A stretch of DNA of 9,348 bases from NCBI GenBank assembly GCA_045658305.1, contig JAZOUT010000168.1, forward strand, positions 1-9,348, in the 5' to 3' direction. The number at the start of each line of letters is the position of its first letter. Position 1 is the stretch's first letter. The notes under the pieces are model-generated. The model saw only the letters and a program-made list of their open reading frames with translations. It had not been told where the DNA came from and did not search any database. The position numbers were made by a program, and so were the translations under genes. The stretch is from Aphodosoma sp045658305 (GTDB lineage: Bacteria; Bacteroidota; Bacteroidia; Bacteroidales; Paludibacteraceae). Shown here one piece after another: positions 8,014-9,348 of the stretch.

Positions 8014-8047
8014 AAAAAGGCTGTGTCATTGATACAGCCTTTTTTAT
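8014..8047 (+). terminator. Intrinsic terminator after htrA
   Basis: AAAAAGGCTGT at 8014-8024 pairs perfectly with ACAGCCTTTTT at 8034-8044. The stem can extend inward through a G-U pair and two more pairs (8025-8027 with 8031-8033), leaving an ATT triloop. The T-run continues to 8045 and resumes at 8047. It begins 22 nt after the htrA stop. The A-run on the other side gives a U-run on the minus strand, but no gene converges here. Confidence 0.9.
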
Positions 8048-8097
8048 TTCAACCCAACACCTACACCTTACCCCCTACCACTTACTCCCTATCTATA

Positions 8098-8163
8098 ACA
8101 TACTATAAATATATGATAAATATACTATAAACATAGTATAAACATACTATAAATATACTATAA
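8098..8163. repeat. Six 11-bp tandem repeats upstream of rpoD
   Basis: Six consecutive units of exactly 11 bp have the consensus AYATACTATAA: ACATACTATAA, ATATATGATAA, ATATACTATAA, ACATAGTATAA, ACATACTATAA and ATATACTATAA. Degenerate sequence at 8088-8098 and 8164-8174 may be decayed flanking units. Because unit 4 has G where the others have C, units 3 and 4 also form an 8-bp hairpin (TATACTAT at 8121-8128 with ATAGTATA at 8133-8140, 4-nt loop). The array ends 76 bp before the -33 box of rpoD. Confidence 0.85.
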
Positions 8164-8199
8164 TCATACCTACATAAAAACAAAACCAACCAACAACCA

Positions 8200-8207
8200 C
8201 CCCCCCC
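8200..8207. repeat. C8 homopolymer upstream of the rpoD promoter
   Basis: Eight consecutive C bases stand out in otherwise AT-rich DNA, 32 bp before the -33 box of rpoD and outside any gene. Runs of this length can gain or lose bases by slippage. Whether the length matters for rpoD expression cannot be told from one sequence. Confidence 0.8.
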
Positions 8208-8239
8208 AAAAAATAACTAAAAAAAAACATCGAAAACCT

Positions 8240-8271
8240 ATTGCATATTCAAAAATTATTTTGTAATTTTG
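8240..8271 (+). promoter_or_regulatory. Promoter for rpoD (Bacteroidota type)
   Basis: ATTG at 8240-8243 (one mismatch to TTTG) is followed by 20 nt and TAATTTTG at 8264-8271, a full TAnnTTTG match. Transcription should begin near 8277-8280, leaving a leader of about 15-18 nt before the ATG at 8295. An A9 run at 8219-8227 just upstream could act like an UP element. The TTG of the -33 box is also an in-frame possible start codon for rpoD, which I reject. Confidence 0.7.
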
Positions 8272-8294
8272 CATGCTTAAATTGTATATACAGA

Positions 8295-9158
8295 ATGAGA
8301 CAGCTAAAAATTACTAAATCTATTACCAATCGCGAAAGTGCATCGCTCGACAAGTACTTGCAAGAGATTGGTCGTGAAGAACTTATCTCAGTAGACGAAG
8401 AAGTAAAGTTGGCTCAACGAATCCGTAAAGGCGACCGTATTGCATTAGAAAAATTAACACGTTCAAACCTACGTTTCGTAGTTTCCGTTGCAAAACAGTA
8501 CCAAAATCAAGGGTTATCACTACCCGATTTGATTAACGAAGGTAATTTAGGCCTAATTAAGGCAGCCGAGAAATTCGACGAAACACGCGGTTTCAAATTC
8601 ATCTCTTATGCCGTATGGTGGATACGTCAATCAATCCTCCAAGCTTTAGCGGAACAATCGCGTATCGTGCGTTTGCCACTCAATCAAGTGGGTGCGTTGG
8701 GCAAAATCAACAAAGCATTATCGAAATTTGAACAAGAAAACGAGCGTCGTCCATCAGCAGAGGAACTTGCAGAGGAACTCGACATCCCATTCGAAAAAAT
8801 CTCTGACACAATCAAAATTTCAGGACGCCACATTTCGGTTGATGCCCCTTTCGTTGAAGGCGAAGACAACTCTCTTCTCGATGTATTGGTAAACGATGAT
8901 TCTCCGGTAGCTGATTCTACTTTGATCAACGAGTCGCTCAACAAAGAAATCGACCGCGCATTAGACTCAATGCTCGCTGACCGCGAACGCGACATTATCA
9001 AAATGTTCTTCGGTATCGGTTGTCAAGAAATGACCCTCGAAGAAATTGGCGATAAATTCGGTCTTACTCGCGAACGTGTACGTCAAATCAAAGAAAAAGC
9101 TATACGCAAGTTGAGAAACAACTCAAAAAACAAACTTCTTAAAGTGTATTTAGGATAA
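8295..9158 (+). CDS. rpoD: Primary (housekeeping) RNA polymerase sigma factor RpoD
   Basis: Sigma-70 family subunit that directs RNA polymerase to housekeeping promoters. At 287 residues it lacks region 1.1 and the large non-conserved region, as is normal for the primary sigma factor of Bacteroidota. Region 1.2 lies at about 15-50 (SLDKYLQEIGREELI). Region 2 lies at about 53-123, with the core-binding LPDLINEGNLGLIKAAEKFD (76-95) and the -10-recognising, melting part RGFKFISYAVWWIRQSI (98-114). Region 3 is at about 130-208. Region 4 is at about 220-275, with the helix-turn-helix LEEIGDKFGLTRERVRQIKE (248-267). The ATG at 8295 gives the familiar start MRQLKITKSITN. An in-frame TTG at 8241 would add 18 residues, including two Cys, but it lies inside the promoter. 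Third codon positions have balanced G and C, unlike htrA on the same strand. Terminators before and after suggest a single-gene unit. Confidence 0.97.
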   Translation: MRQLKITKSITNRESASLDKYLQEIGREELISVDEEVKLAQRIRKGDRIALEKLTRSNLRFVVSVAKQYQNQGLSLPDLINEGNLGLIKAAEKFDETRGFKFISYAVWWIRQSILQALAEQSRIVRLPLNQVGALGKINKALSKFEQENERRPSAEELAEELDIPFEKISDTIKISGRHISVDAPFVEGEDNSLLDVLVNDDSPVADSTLINESLNKEIDRALDSMLADRERDIIKMFFGIGCQEMTLEEIGDKFGLTRERVRQIKEKAIRKLRNNSKNKLLKVYLG

Positions 9159-9187
9159 TAACCCTAAAATCTACACAACAAATAACT

Positions 9188-9220
9188 GAAAGAGCATTCC
9201 TCCAAAAATGCTCTTTCTTT
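9188..9220 (+). terminator. Intrinsic terminator after rpoD
   Basis: GAAAGAGCATT at 9188-9198 pairs perfectly with AATGCTCTTTC at 9207-9217, an 11-bp stem with an 8-nt loop, followed by TTTATAAAT. It begins 29 nt after the rpoD stop. The T-run is short but the stem is regular and well placed. Confidence 0.85.
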
Positions 9221-9240
9221 ATAAATAGATATTAAACCGA

Positions 9241-9348
9241 ATACAAATTTAAGATATAAAGCCCTCAAAGAGGGCGAACTATGCTTAACCGCATGCGACT
9301 GAGCGGAGCGAAGGAACTTGCGGAAAGAAATACTATCTACCTCTCCGT
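9241..9348. other. Unassigned segment at the window edge with a GC-rich hairpin
   Basis: After about 20 AT-rich bases the composition becomes clearly more G- and C-rich than other intergenic DNA here. GCCCTC at 9261-9266 and GAGGGC at 9270-9275 form a 6-bp hairpin with an AAA loop, not followed by a T-run on either strand. Beyond it lie GCATGC (9291-9296) and CCGC/GCGG arms (9289-9292, 9303-9306). On the minus strand one frame is open from the window edge to a TAG at 9164-9166, but it runs through the rpoD terminator and does not resemble a protein I know. It could be a dispersed intergenic repeat, a small RNA, or the tail of a convergent gene. The window is cut too soon to decide. Confidence 0.4.

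Larger units (their letters stand above)
7992..8294. other. Intergenic region between htrA and rpoD
   Basis: No gene is seen. In order it holds the htrA terminator, a C- and T-rich stretch at about 8050-8095, six 11-bp tandem repeats, a C8 run, an A9 run (8219-8227), the rpoD promoter and a short leader. Between 8046 and 8231 the + strand has only two G bases (8115 and 8136). Each notable element has its own entry. Confidence 0.8.

Noticed and set aside
8098..8163. The tandem repeat as a CRISPR array.
   Set aside because: Units are 11 bp and contiguous with no spacers, and no cas gene is present.
8241..8294. An N-terminal extension of RpoD starting at TTG 8241.
   Set aside because: It would place the start codon inside the -33 box, adds 18 residues with no sigma-factor likeness, and the ATG at 8295 gives the usual family start.
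9164..9346. A minus-strand frame open from the window edge for 60 codons to a TAG, as a possible convergent gene tail.
   Set aside because: It runs through the rpoD terminator, lacks a visible start, and its translation resembles no family I know. It stays possible only if sequence beyond the window shows a real gene.

Overview
The window looks like ordinary chromosomal DNA from a low-GC member of the Bacteroidota, most likely order Bacteroidales. Four things point there: a 287-residue primary sigma factor that lacks region 1.1 and begins MRQLKITKSITN; promoters of the Bacteroidota type (TTTG, about 20 nt, TAnnTTTG) in place of TTGACA/TATAAT; genes without Shine-Dalgarno sequences; and a class III fructose-bisphosphatase beside a GH77 glucanotransferase with two starch-binding domains. 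The species cannot be named from the sequence alone.

Layout: bases 1-456 are very AT-rich, almost G-free on the + strand, and hold no gene. Positions 6221 down to 457 carry four minus-strand genes in the order malQ (4-alpha-glucanotransferase), fbp (fructose-1,6-bisphosphatase), aroK (shikimate kinase) and a small START/SRPBCC-like protein of unknown role, with gaps of 55-60 nt. This run ends in a strong terminator at 457-487. A weak hairpin between fbp and aroK may split it into two units. The 288-bp gap at 6222-6509 is divergent: it holds a near-perfect promoter for malQ and a weaker one for htrA, next to a 22-bp inverted repeat. On the + strand, htrA (periplasmic Do/HtrA protease-chaperone) ends in its own terminator. 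A 303-bp gap with an 11-bp tandem repeat and a C8 run then leads into the rpoD promoter and rpoD, which is also followed by a terminator. The last ~90 bases are less AT-rich and unassigned.

How the genes relate: malQ and fbp both act on hexose and glucan metabolism, so joint transcription would make sense. MalQ rearranges maltodextrins or glycogen-derived glucans, and Fbp commits gluconeogenic carbon to fructose 6-phosphate. aroK belongs to chorismate synthesis. htrA and rpoD are housekeeping or stress genes in separate units. The RpoD encoded here is the likely reader of the promoters seen in the window.

I found no defence system, mobile element, CRISPR array, tRNA or rRNA, and no convincing undescribed system. 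The more interesting signals are non-coding: the strand asymmetry in base use, the repeats upstream of rpoD, the inverted repeat at the htrA promoter, and the promoter/hairpin overlap at aroK.
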